Shown here: positions 15,639 through 23,691 of the stretch, one piece after another
How positions within the stretch are numbered: the first letter of the stretch is position 1
How the letters are laid out: each line of letters begins with the position of its first letter
Assembly (NCBI RefSeq): GCF_027625995.1
Contig: NZ_CP115396.1
Coordinates: forward strand, 1,798,001 to 1,862,000
Direction of reading: 5' to 3'
Source of the DNA: Hymenobacter yonginensis
GTDB lineage: Bacteria; Bacteroidota; Bacteroidia; Cytophagales; Hymenobacteraceae
DNA: 64,000 nt
Program-made: the position numbers and the translations under genes
Notes under the pieces: model-generated
Seen by the model: the letters and a program-made list of their open reading frames with translations, nothing else
What the model was told of the DNA's origin: nothing
Databases searched by the model: none

Positions 15639-16121
15639 CTAAGTGGCCGCCGCGGCCGGTTCAAAGCGCAGATGCTGCAGAATTTCACGCGTCTGCTGTA
15701 CTATCTCAGCTTCTCCGCCGGCTCCTGGTGCAATGGTTGTTGTAAGCAACGTGACCTTAACTACCCGGCCGGTGGCGTCAACCGCCAACTGCATCCAGAC
15801 TTCCCCTTCCGTCTGAGCTCGCAGCGCCGCCGCGGGATACCGGACGGAGCGCCCCACGAAATCGAAATACGGCTGATCCTCGGGCAGTAACTGTCGGTTG
15901 CGTATCCGTGGACCGATGCCGCGTTTGAGCGACGGATTCTTTTGCCAGTAGCCGGTCCGGCGGATAGAATCCTGCTGCGCTTTCGTGAACTTAGTCTGGG
16001 GCATGGCTACCGGGCGCGCCTCCCAGCGGTTGTACGTAGCCTGCGCATGAGCTTGCCCGGCGGCGGTGAGCAGCAGAATTACAAACACCCAAAATACAGT
16101 CGGCAATTTCATCCCCATCAA
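15639..16121 (-). CDS. Secreted protein with TonB C-terminal-like domain
   Basis: A 160-residue protein with a signal peptide (FVILLLTAAGQAHA) and, in the second half, a TonB_C-like fold: RYPAAALRAQTEGEVWMQLAVD, then GRVVKVTLLTT and LRFEPA. Such stand-alone domains in Bacteroidota may contact TonB-dependent receptors or act as periplasmic binding modules. Residues 30-90 have no recognised domain. The start could also be an ATG 9 bases downstream (MKLPTVF). Confidence 0.72.
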   Translation of the reverse strand: MMGMKLPTVFWVFVILLLTAAGQAHAQATYNRWEARPVAMPQTKFTKAQQDSIRRTGYWQKNPSLKRGIGPRIRNRQLLPEDQPYFDFVGRSVRYPAAALRAQTEGEVWMQLAVDATGRVVKVTLLTTTIAPGAGGEAEIVQQTREILQHLRFEPAAAAT

Positions 16122-16134
16122 TATGTTATCAATA

Positions 16135-16172
16135 TAAACCCCCTCACGCAGTCAGCTACGAGAGGGGGCTTA
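16135..16172 (-). terminator. Possible leftward terminator
   Basis: GCCCCCTC and GAGGGGG arms separated by about 16 bases, followed on the minus strand by TTTATATT. It lies upstream of the TonB-like gene and downstream of the Cys-rich secreted protein gene. Confidence 0.45.
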
Positions 16173-16196
16173 TTACATTATTAGGCAACAGCTTGA

Positions 16197-16302
16197 ACGA
16201 TGTAGAGACGCAATATTTTGCGTCTCCTCGTTGAACGATACGTGTAGACTGTCTTGAGCAACGTCAGCAACGAAGAGACGCAAAATATTGCGTCTCTACA
16301 TC
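16197..16302. repeat. Paired inverted repeat, family D (GTAGAGACGCAA...)
   Basis: The left arm (GTAGAGACGCAATATTTTGC, then GTCTC) and its inverted partner at 16275-16300 are separated by about 48 bp. Each arm is itself an internal palindrome (GAGACGCAATATTTTGCGTCTC). CAGCAACGA precedes the right arm, as in other copies. Confidence 0.9.
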
Positions 16303-16337
16303 GAAGCGGCAGTATAATGACAACTGCCGGAAGCTAT

Positions 16338-16565
16338 TTACAGCGACTTCACAGCTGGGGCCGGCGTTACGGCGGCGGTTTTGGTGCCTTTCTTCATGCA
16401 GCACGAGGGCGTGCCGGCGGTGGCACCGGTTTTGGCGCACTTGGCGGCCATTTCGGTGGAGCAGGCTTCTTTCTTCTTGCCTTTGGCGGCGGCTTTGTCG
16501 CCTTCGTGAGCAGTGGCGGTGCCGGCGAAGGCGAACAGGCAGAGGGCGAGCAGGGCGTTTTTCAT
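16338..16565 (-). CDS. Small secreted Cys-rich protein
   Basis: A 75-residue protein with a clear signal peptide (MKNALLALCLFAFAGTATAH). The mature part is Lys/Ala-rich and carries four cysteines (ACSTE, KCAK, SCCMKKG). It could bind metal or form disulphides (inference). No family is recognised. The gene reads leftwards and diverges from the MMPL exporter gene to its right. Confidence 0.65.
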   Translation of the reverse strand: MKNALLALCLFAFAGTATAHEGDKAAAKGKKKEACSTEMAAKCAKTGATAGTPSCCMKKGTKTAAVTPAPAVKSL

Positions 16566-16671
16566 GGGCGAAGACTTGGAAAACGAGGAAACAAAAGCCC
16601 GAAAGCCGGGGTTGGCTTCTGGTTGCCCTAAAGTAGCGCGGATTCGGCAGAAACCCGCGCCGGGGCGGCCC

Positions 16672-16679
16672 TACCTTTG
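16672..16679 (+). promoter_or_regulatory. TAnnTTTG -7 box upstream of the MMPL gene
   Basis: TACCTTTG lies 69 bp upstream of the chosen ATG. No convincing TTTG was seen at the expected -33 spacing. Confidence 0.45.
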
Positions 16680-16748
16680 CGCGGGCTGCCCCGCGGCCTT
16701 TTTCCGTTCAACGATGCGCGCGGCCCCGGCGGCGCAGTACTGGTTTCT

Positions 16749-19049
16749 ATGCCCCTTCGCAAACTTGCGCACCTCACGCTGCTGGCCCTCGGGCTCCTCA
16801 CGGCCCTGGCCGTGTTCTTCGTGGCCCAGCTGCGCTTCAACTACAATTTCAACGACTTCTACCCCGCCGGCGACCCGGACCTGGACTACTACGAGCAGTA
16901 CGCCGGCCGCTTCGGCAACGACAACGACTATGTGCTACTGGGCCTGGAAGCCCCGGCCGGCCAGACGGTGTTCGAGTCCCGGTTCCTGACCAAGGTCGAT
17001 TCGCTCACGCGCTTTATCCGGGCGCGGCGGCACGTCACGCAGGTCTCGTCGCCGACCACGGCCAGCAACCCGGTGGTGGAAGGGCTGGGCGTGTTCAACG
17101 TGCCCTACCTGCACCCCCAGGAGCCCGAACGGCGCGCCCAGGACTCGGCGCTGGTGTACCGCACGCCGGGGCTGGTGGGCAACCTGATTTCGCGGGATGC
17201 GCGGGCCGTGACCATCCTGTTCCAGACCTCGCCCAACCTCAGCAAGCCGCCCGGCGACTCGCTGCTGGCGGCCGTGCGCACGGAGCTGCAGCGCCAGGGC
17301 ATCCCCGAAAACGAGTACCACCTAGCCGGCAAGATGGTGGCCCAGTCGGTGTTTGTGGACCGGCTGCAGATGGAGCTGCTGGTGTTCATGAGCCTCTCGG
17401 TGCTGCTGGTGACGGGGCTGCTGTGGCTCACGTTCCGGACGTGGTGGGGCGTGGTGCTGCCGCTGGTGGTGGTGCTGGGGGCCATTCTGTGGGGGCTGGG
17501 CGTGATGTCGGCCTTCGGGGTGAGCATTGACTTGATGACGGCGCTGCTGCCGGTGATGCTGTTCGTGGTGGGCATGTCCGATACCATCCACATCATCACG
17601 CGCTACGTCACGGAGCTGGGCTACGGGGCCAGCAAGCGGGATTCGCTGCTGATTGCCCTCAAGGAATCGGGCTTCGGCTCGGGACTGTCGGCCCTGACCA
17701 CCAGCATCGGGTTTTTCACCTTGATGACCAGCACCATCCGGCCCATCTACAACTTCGGGCTGTTTACGGGCATTGCCGTGCTGCTCACGTTTGCCCTCAG
17801 CTTCACGCTGCTGCCGGCCATGCTGGTACTGCTGCGCAAGCCCCAGCTGCGCATTCCGCGCCAGGAAGGCCACAGCTGGGACGGCGTGCTGGGCCGGATG
17901 TTCCGCACGGTGCTGGCCCGCCGGCACTGGGTGGTGGCCATCAGCGCCGTGGTGCTGGGGCTGTCGGTGGCCTCGGCCTCGCGCATCCGCATCAACTCGG
18001 CGTTGCTCGATGATTTGTCGAAAAACGACCCGGTGAAGCTGGATTTCCGGTTTTTCGAGCGGCAGTTTGCCGGCGTGCGGCCCTTCGAGCTGGACCTCAA
18101 GCCCGGCCCCGGCCGCACGATTTACGACCTGCAGGTGCTGCGCCAGACCGAGCAGATTGAAAACTACCTGCAGCGGGACTACGGCCTGAACTTCGTGGCC
18201 TCGCCCGTCACGCTCATCAAATCGGTGCGCAAAGCCCTGAACGGCGGCCTGCTGGACGAATACCGCCTGCCCGACTCGGAGGCCGAGCTGCAGCGGCTGC
18301 TGCGCAAGGTAAAGCTGTTTCGCAAGAAGCCCGAGTTTCGGGCCCTGGCCCTGCCCGACGGCTCCGAGGGCCGCCTCACCGGCCGCATGCCCGACGTGGG
18401 CAGCATCCGGGCCGACCAGCTGAACGCCGGCCTGCGCCGCTTCCTGCGCACGTCCGTGGACAGCACCGTGCTGCAAACCCGCCTCACCGGCTCGGCCAAT
18501 CTCATCGACAAAAACAACGAAAACCTCACGCTCAACATGATTACGGGCATGAGCATCGACATTGTGATGGTGACGCTGATTGTGCTGCTGCTGTTCCGCT
18601 CGGTACGCATGACGGTGGTGGTGCTCATCCCCAACCTAGTGCCCATCCTGATTGTGGCCGGCGTGATGGGCGCGGCCGGCGTGAGCATGAAGGTCAGCAC
18701 CAGCATCATCTTCACCATTGCCTTCGGTATTGCCGTGGATGATACCATCCACTTCATCTCGAAGCTGAAACTGGTGCTGCTGCAGGAGCCCAGCCTGTTC
18801 AAAGCCGTGCGCAAAACCTACCTGATGGCCGGCAAAGCCGTCATCGTCACCTCTCTTATTTTGGTGGGCGGCTTCTCCACGCTGATCTTTTCGTCGTTTG
18901 ACGGCACGTTCTACGTGGGGCTTTTGATTGGGCTGACGCTGCTGTTCGGCGTGGTGGCCGAGCTGACGTTGCTGCCAATTCTGATTCTGTGGTTCTACCG
19001 GCACAAGCCGAAGGAAATACGGCAGCCGGTGCCGGCGTTAGGGGGTTGA
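16749..19049 (+). CDS. MMPL/RND-superfamily transporter (HAE3-like)
   Basis: A 766-residue inner-membrane protein with two repeats of the RND half-unit: TM1 (residues 5-25), a periplasmic loop, then a five-helix block (about 220-370, containing VVGMSDTIHIITRYV), and the same again with TM7 near residue 395, a second loop and a helix block (about 590-755, containing GIAVDDTIHFISKLKL). The Asp residues in GMSDT and AVDDT are the proton-relay positions. Relatives export lipids or hydrophobic molecules without an adaptor protein; the substrate here is unknown. The ATG at 16749 is preferred because it starts just before TM1. Confidence 0.9.
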   Translation: MPLRKLAHLTLLALGLLTALAVFFVAQLRFNYNFNDFYPAGDPDLDYYEQYAGRFGNDNDYVLLGLEAPAGQTVFESRFLTKVDSLTRFIRARRHVTQVSSPTTASNPVVEGLGVFNVPYLHPQEPERRAQDSALVYRTPGLVGNLISRDARAVTILFQTSPNLSKPPGDSLLAAVRTELQRQGIPENEYHLAGKMVAQSVFVDRLQMELLVFMSLSVLLVTGLLWLTFRTWWGVVLPLVVVLGAILWGLGVMSAFGVSIDLMTALLPVMLFVVGMSDTIHIITRYVTELGYGASKRDSLLIALKESGFGSGLSALTTSIGFFTLMTSTIRPIYNFGLFTGIAVLLTFALSFTLLPAMLVLLRKPQLRIPRQEGHSWDGVLGRMFRTVLARRHWVVAISAVVLGLSVASASRIRINSALLDDLSKNDPVKLDFRFFERQFAGVRPFELDLKPGPGRTIYDLQVLRQTEQIENYLQRDYGLNFVASPVTLIKSVRKALNGGLLDEYRLPDSEAELQRLLRKVKLFRKKPEFRALALPDGSEGRLTGRMPDVGSIRADQLNAGLRRFLRTSVDSTVLQTRLTGSANLIDKNNENLTLNMITGMSIDIVMVTLIVLLLFRSVRMTVVVLIPNLVPILIVAGVMGAAGVSMKVSTSIIFTIAFGIAVDDTIHFISKLKLVLLQEPSLFKAVRKTYLMAGKAVIVTSLILVGGFSTLIFSSFDGTFYVGLLIGLTLLFGVVAELTLLPILILWFYRHKPKEIRQPVPALGG

Positions 19050-19148
19050 TTTTTTAGCCCGCAGAGGACGCATTGTTTGGCGCAGAGGGCGCGGAGGTCG
19101 TTCTTCTGCGCCTTCTGCGCAACCCTCTACGCCCTCTGCGGGCTAAAT
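19050..19148. repeat. Paired inverted repeat, family I (TTAGCCCGCAGAGG...)
   Basis: The outer arms TTTTAGCCCGCAGAGG (19051-19067) and CCTCTGCGGGCTAAA (19133-19147) enclose a GCAGAGG/CTCTGCG-rich core. The left arm starts right after the MMPL stop. The related core motif CCTCTGCGG recurs inside the nested element at 50700. Confidence 0.8.
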
Positions 19149-19172
19149 CCGTATGCCCCATCTTTGCCCCGT

Positions 19173-19751
19173 ATGACGAAACGCCTTTTGCCCGCTCTGT
19201 TTGCCCTGGCCAGCACCGCCGCCCTCGCCCAAACGCCCTCCACCGCCCCCGACGACCCGCTGCCTCGCCTGATTCAGGAGCGCCAGCAGCTGGTGCAGGA
19301 GTATGAAGCCGCCGCCGCCCAGCGCAACGCCTTCCTGGCCGATAAGCCCAGCAAAAAAGACCTTCAGGAAGTGGTGGACGCCCTGAAAGGCATCATCCGC
19401 AAGGACACTGAGATTGTGCGGGCCGTGCAGGCCGGCACCCTGCGCAAAACCGCCGCCGTGGTGGCCGAAAACCAGCAGGCCCGCCAGCAAATCACCGTGG
19501 CCCAAACCGACCAGAGCAGTACCCGGGAGCGGTTCCACGATTTGGAAAGCCAGATTGCCAACCTGCAGGAGCGCGACCGGCAGCGCGAAAAGAAGCTCCA
19601 GGACCTGCAAGCCACCGCCGACGAAGCCACTCAGGCCCGCACCAGCCGCGAGCTGCTGGCCGCCGCCCTGGCCGTGTTATCGGCCGGGTTACTGTTCTAC
19701 GTATTGAAGCTGCGCGGGCAACAAGGCGCGCCGGTGAAGCGGCGGAAGTAA
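19173..19751 (+). CDS. Periplasmic coiled-coil protein with C-terminal membrane anchor
   Basis: A 192-residue protein with a signal peptide (cleavage after ALA, near residue 19). A long charged coiled coil (about 25-160, rich in Gln/Glu/Arg heptads) is followed by one C-terminal transmembrane helix (LLAAALAVLSAGLLFYVLKL) and a short basic tail. The topology suggests an envelope scaffold or a protein that spans the periplasm. No enzymatic motif is visible. The start follows the repeat at 19148 by 24 bp. Confidence 0.7.
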   Translation: MTKRLLPALFALASTAALAQTPSTAPDDPLPRLIQERQQLVQEYEAAAAQRNAFLADKPSKKDLQEVVDALKGIIRKDTEIVRAVQAGTLRKTAAVVAENQQARQQITVAQTDQSSTRERFHDLESQIANLQERDRQREKKLQDLQATADEATQARTSRELLAAALAVLSAGLLFYVLKLRGQQGAPVKRRK

Positions 19752-19757
19752 GGCAGA

Positions 19758-19855
19758 ACGACGTAGAGACGCAATATTTTGCGTCTCTACGTTGCTGATG
19801 TTGTTTTCCCCGATCGTTCAACGACGAGACGCAAAATATTGCGTCTCTACATTGT
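19758..19855. repeat. Paired inverted repeat, family D
   Basis: Arms GTAGAGACGCAATATTTTGC... (19763-19789) and its inverse (19825-19851), separated by about 35 bp. The left arm is followed by GTTGCTGATGTTGTT, the reverse of the CATCAGCAAC that precedes right arms elsewhere. Confidence 0.9.
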
Positions 19856-19868
19856 TCTCACTCCACCC

Positions 19869-20219
19869 ATGCTCACCCCCGCCGCCCAGTTCCTGACCTA
19901 CGCCGAGGCGGTGGCGCTGTATAACCAGCTCAAAGAGGCCGATGTGGACGCACTGGTGAAAACCTGCGGCCCGCCCTCCTTTCCCTTCGGCGACGGACTG
20001 TTTTACCAGCTGCTGATTGAGGAAGCCGACGTGCCGCAGGCCCAGGCGCTGGTGGAAGCCTTTGAGCAACAGCGCGCCACGCCGCCGGTGCTGCGCTGCC
20101 CGCGCTGCCGGGCCGAGGGCGCCGCGCCCCTGCCCCGGCCGGCGTGGTGGCAGCGGCTATACTATGCGGGCACGGTGCTGCACAAATGCCCGCAGTGCGG
20201 CGCGGAATTTTCGGTCTGA
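19869..20219 (+). CDS. Small protein with zinc-ribbon C-terminus
   Basis: A 116-residue protein whose N-terminal half (residues 1-70) resembles the DUF2007-type alpha/beta fold with GPPSFPFGDGLFYQLL and EEADVPQAQALVEAF. The C-terminal half holds two CPxC knuckles (CPRC and CPQC), a probable zinc ribbon. It may be a small regulatory or protein-binding module. The ATG at 19869 lies just outside a family D repeat; the longer upstream frame would translate that repeat and is rejected. It precedes the SWIM protein gene by 58 bp. Confidence 0.65.
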   Translation: MLTPAAQFLTYAEAVALYNQLKEADVDALVKTCGPPSFPFGDGLFYQLLIEEADVPQAQALVEAFEQQRATPPVLRCPRCRAEGAAPLPRPAWWQRLYYAGTVLHKCPQCGAEFSV

Positions 20220-20277
20220 ACCCCTACTTTGCCCCGGTCTATCCTCCGGCCCCGGCCGGCCTAACCGTGCCTCTATC

Positions 20278-21723
20278 TTGACCTGGACCGAAGAACAGGC
20301 CCGCGCCCTTATCCCCGATGCCGGCACCCTGAAACGGGGCCAGGAGCTGGCCGCCCCCGCCCGGTGGCAGAACCTGGGCCGCACCGACACCGCCGCCTGG
20401 GGCGAGTGCAAAGGCAGCGGCAGCAAACCCTACCAAACCGGCCTCGACCTCACCGCTCCCGCCTTCAAGTGCAGCTGCCCCAGCCGCGTGTTCCCGTGCA
20501 AGCACGGGGCGGGCTTGCTCCTGCTGCTGGCCCGTCAGCCTCAGCTGCTGGGCCCCGCCGAGCCCCCCGCCTGGCTGCAGGAATGGCTGGAAAAACGTCA
20601 GCAAACCCAGGAGAAAAAAGCCCCCAAACCCGCCACTACGGCCGGGGCGGAAGGCAACAATTCCCCCGAAACAGCGGCTGGCTCGCCTGCTGCTGAGGAG
20701 CAGGCAGCGGGGAGTGAGGCTGCCCGCCAGAAGCGCGAAACCCAGCGCCACGCCCGCATGCAGCGCGGGGCCCAGGAGCTGGAAACCTGGCTGCTGGATG
20801 TGGTGCGCACCGGCCTGGCCGCCCTCGACCAGCAGCCGCGCGCCTACTGGGAAAGCCAGGCCGCCCGCCTCGTGGACAACCAACTGCCGGGGCTGGCGGC
20901 GGCCGTGCGCGAGCTGCCCGACCTGCGCCACCAGGGCCCCGACTGGCCCGCCCGCCTGCTGGCCCGCCTCGGCGAGCTGTACCTGCTGGTGCGCACGTTC
21001 CAGCGCCTGCCCGAGCTAGCCGACGAAGTTCGCGCCGACGTGCTGCAGCTGGTGGGCGTGAACCTGAAGAAGGAAGACCTGCTGGCCACCCAGCCCGCCG
21101 TGGCCGACGAGTGGCAGGTACTCAGCCAGACTACCACCGAGGAAGACCGCCTGACCGTGCGCCGCTCCTGGCTGCAGGGCCAGCGCACCGGCCGCTTCGC
21201 GCTGGTGGTGGAATTTTCCTTCGGCGGACAGGCCTTCGCCACGCCGTTGCTGCCCGCGGGCCGGTACGCGGGCGAGCTGACGTTTTATGCCGGTCGGGTG
21301 CCGCTGCGGGCCGTGCCCGGGCCGCTCACTTTCCAGGGTCTGACATCGGCTACGGCCGCTCCCACTGGCGGCCAGGGCCCCACCCGGCTCCTGAACGACT
21401 ACGCCGACGCCCTGGCCCGTCTGCCCTGGCTGCGCGAGTGGCCCGCGTTGCTGCGCGGCGGCATTCCTGCCCGCACCGCCACGGGCGGCTGGCAGCTTCA
21501 GTTTCCGGCGGCTGATGACGGAATGGAAGCCGGAGAAGCCAACACCGGCCCCGCCGCGGCGGCCGATTCTGTGGCCCTGCCCCTGCTCTGCGACGAGCTG
21601 GCGGGCTGGGAGATGCGCGCCCTCAGCGGCGGCCAGCCCCTCACAGTATTCGGGGAGTGGACCGGCCGGGGCCTGCGCCCGCTCGGCAGCTGGCCGGCCG
21701 CCCTTCACCCGCTCACTGCCTGA
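20278..21723 (+). CDS. SWIM zinc-finger protein
   Basis: A 481-residue protein. The SWIM motif appears as C-x-C-x6-C-x-H (CSCPSRVFPCKH) at residues 62-73, which binds zinc and mediates protein or nucleic-acid contacts. The rest is a helical, Ala/Leu/Gln-rich region with a low-complexity Ala/Glu linker (about 110-160) followed by a conserved domain that ends in WTGRGLRPLGSWP. The start is taken as TTG (20278), giving MTWTEEQARALIPDA, which matches where relatives begin; no ATG or GTG is in frame nearby. It overlaps in context with the DUF5691 gene 3 bp downstream and opens the MoxR/VWA cluster. Confidence 0.85.
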   Translation: MTWTEEQARALIPDAGTLKRGQELAAPARWQNLGRTDTAAWGECKGSGSKPYQTGLDLTAPAFKCSCPSRVFPCKHGAGLLLLLARQPQLLGPAEPPAWLQEWLEKRQQTQEKKAPKPATTAGAEGNNSPETAAGSPAAEEQAAGSEAARQKRETQRHARMQRGAQELETWLLDVVRTGLAALDQQPRAYWESQAARLVDNQLPGLAAAVRELPDLRHQGPDWPARLLARLGELYLLVRTFQRLPELADEVRADVLQLVGVNLKKEDLLATQPAVADEWQVLSQTTTEEDRLTVRRSWLQGQRTGRFALVVEFSFGGQAFATPLLPAGRYAGELTFYAGRVPLRAVPGPLTFQGLTSATAAPTGGQGPTRLLNDYADALARLPWLREWPALLRGGIPARTATGGWQLQFPAADDGMEAGEANTGPAAAADSVALPLLCDELAGWEMRALSGGQPLTVFGEWTGRGLRPLGSWPAALHPLTA

Positions 21724-21726
21724 CCC

Positions 21727-23415
21727 ATGCCCGACGCCCTGCCCCCTTCCGCCCCCCACCTGCGTCCCGCCGCCGACTGGCAGCAGCTCCAGCGCGTGGC
21801 CCTACTGGGCACCCGCCAGAGCACCGAAACCCTGCCCGCCGTGCCCGGCTGCGCCGCGCCTGCCGAATCTGCTGACCACCGCGAGCAGCAGGTGCTGCTG
21901 CTGGCCGGGGTGTTGAGTACCGTGCGCAAAGCCGGCTTCCGCCCCCCGCGGGCCGGGGCCGATGCGCCGGAAACCTCCCGGCCCACCCCGGCAACGACAT
22001 TCTCTGAAGAGAGAACTGCGGCGGCCACCGAAGCCGCGCCGGCCCCTGCTGATTCCGGCCCAGCCCACCGGCCAAGCACGGCGGCAGTTGCCGGGTCCGA
22101 AACGGCTGCGCCGCTGGGGCCGCAGGGTGCGCAGCTGCTGCAGCTGATGCTGGAAGGCACCGAGGCCGGCTCGCTCTACGGCTTTCTGGAAGATATGCAC
22201 CGGCACCAGCGGCGGGTGCCGCCACGGCTGCTGGTGGGCCTGCTGGAAGCTACGCGCACCCGCCGGGAGCTGCACGGCCCCGCCTCCCAGGTACTGGGCC
22301 GGCGGGGCGAGTGGCTGGCCGCCCAGAACCCGGCCTGGCAGCCCGTGCTGCTGGCCGGCGCTACTGCTCCCGACCCAGCCACCTGGGAAACCGGCACCCT
22401 GGCCGAGCGCCGCACCTACCTCTACCTGCTGCGCGACACCGACCCCACCGAGGCCCGGACGCTGCTGGCCGCTACCCTGCCCCAGGAGCCCGCCCGCACC
22501 CAAGCCGAGCTGATCCAGACCCTCGCCCAAAACCCCGACCCCGCCGACGCACCCCTGCTGGAGCAGTACCTGACGGCCAAAAGCAAGGAGGTGCGGCAGG
22601 CCGTCCGGCCGCTGCTGGCCCGCCTGCCCGATAGTCCGCTGCTGGCGCGGCTGTGGCAGCGGGCCGAGCCCCTGGTGCGCCTCAAAACCGGCCTGCTCAG
22701 CAAAAAGCTGCTTGTGGAGCTGCCCCCGGCCGACTGGGACAAAACCTGGCTCCCCGACGGTATCGAGCAGAAGGACAGCCGGTTTCAGGGCGAGCGGGCC
22801 GCGCTATTGGGGCAGGTGCTAGCCCTGCTGCCGCCGGCCCGCTGGGCTGCGCACTGGCAGCTGGCGCCCCGCAAGCTGCTGGAGCTGGCCGCCGCCACCG
22901 AGTGGGCCGGGCTGCTGCTCACGGCCTGGGCCGAAGCCGCCGTGCTCCACCAGGACGCCGAGTGGGCCGGGGCCCTGCTGGCTTGGTTCTACGAGAAGCC
23001 CCGCCCCCTGCCCGCCACCCTGCCCACCGGCGGCCTGGTGTGGCAGCTCACGCCGGAGCAGGCCGCCGACCTGCTGCTGCCCCTCATCAACGCCACGCCT
23101 CATTTCAGCGCCGAGGTGGGCTGGCTGTCGCTGCTGCAGCTGGCCCCCGGCCCCTGGCCCGAGCGCCTCACCCGCCGGGTGGTGGAGGTGCTGCGCGATA
23201 CTCTCAGCAAGCCCGTGGAGCTGTACCGCATCCAGTATGCGGCCGGGCAGCTGCTCGAGCACATGGCCCGCGCGGTGCCCGCCGCCCAGTACCGCCTCTG
23301 CGCCGAGCCCCTGCAGCCCCTGCTCCAGGACGTGCCCTACCTGCACAACAGCCTCGCCCGCCTACTTAACACCCTGCACTTCCGCCAGCAGCTCGCCGAG
23401 GTACTACTCGAATGA
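21727..23415 (+). CDS. DUF5691 protein
   Basis: A 562-residue, mostly helical protein that begins with WQQLQRVALLGTRQS, the typical opening of the DUF5691 family. A Pro/Ala-rich disordered insert occupies residues about 75-130. The rest is made of Leu-rich helical repeats resembling HEAT/ARM units (for example RTLLAATLPQEPARTQAELI). No catalytic motif is evident; a scaffold role is likely (inference). It is separated from the SWIM gene by 3 bp, so the two are surely co-translated. DUF5691 genes regularly neighbour SWIM, MoxR-type ATPase, DUF5682 and VWA genes, as here. Confidence 0.82.
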   Translation: MPDALPPSAPHLRPAADWQQLQRVALLGTRQSTETLPAVPGCAAPAESADHREQQVLLLAGVLSTVRKAGFRPPRAGADAPETSRPTPATTFSEERTAAATEAAPAPADSGPAHRPSTAAVAGSETAAPLGPQGAQLLQLMLEGTEAGSLYGFLEDMHRHQRRVPPRLLVGLLEATRTRRELHGPASQVLGRRGEWLAAQNPAWQPVLLAGATAPDPATWETGTLAERRTYLYLLRDTDPTEARTLLAATLPQEPARTQAELIQTLAQNPDPADAPLLEQYLTAKSKEVRQAVRPLLARLPDSPLLARLWQRAEPLVRLKTGLLSKKLLVELPPADWDKTWLPDGIEQKDSRFQGERAALLGQVLALLPPARWAAHWQLAPRKLLELAAATEWAGLLLTAWAEAAVLHQDAEWAGALLAWFYEKPRPLPATLPTGGLVWQLTPEQAADLLLPLINATPHFSAEVGWLSLLQLAPGPWPERLTRRVVEVLRDTLSKPVELYRIQYAAGQLLEHMARAVPAAQYRLCAEPLQPLLQDVPYLHNSLARLLNTLHFRQQLAEVLLE

Positions 23416-23680
23416 ACGATGTAGAGACGCAATACTTTGCGTCTCACGCCAGAACGGCCGGAACTACCTCACAGAACGATGTAGAGACGCAATACTTTGC
23501 GTCTCCCGCCAGAACAACCGGAACTACCGCACTGAACGATGTAGAGACGCGACACTTCGCGTCTCCCGTCAGAGCAACCGGCACCACCTCACAGAATAAG
23601 GACCTCCGCCAGAACAACCGGAACCACCCAGGTCAAACAACATCAGCAACGACGAGACCCGAAGTGTCGCGTCTCTATAC
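23412..23680. repeat. Tandem 60-bp array of family D arms plus inverted partner
   Basis: Three copies of a 60-bp unit start near 23412, 23472 and 23532. Each contains GTAGAGACGC-N9-GCGTCTC followed by a degenerate CGCCAGAACAACCGGAAC spacer, then a decayed fourth copy without the hairpin. An inverted arm (GAGACCCGAAGTGTCGC, then GTCTC) closes the array at 23654-23679. The first unit begins at the end of the DUF5691 gene; the third unit and the closing arm share the GACACTTCGC variant. Confidence 0.85.
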
Positions 23681-23691
23681 CCATCAACCCT

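Noticed and set aside
23412-23680. CRISPR-like array
   Set aside because: The units are direct 60-bp repeats in which the spacer parts are also similar; there are no unique spacers and no cas genes.
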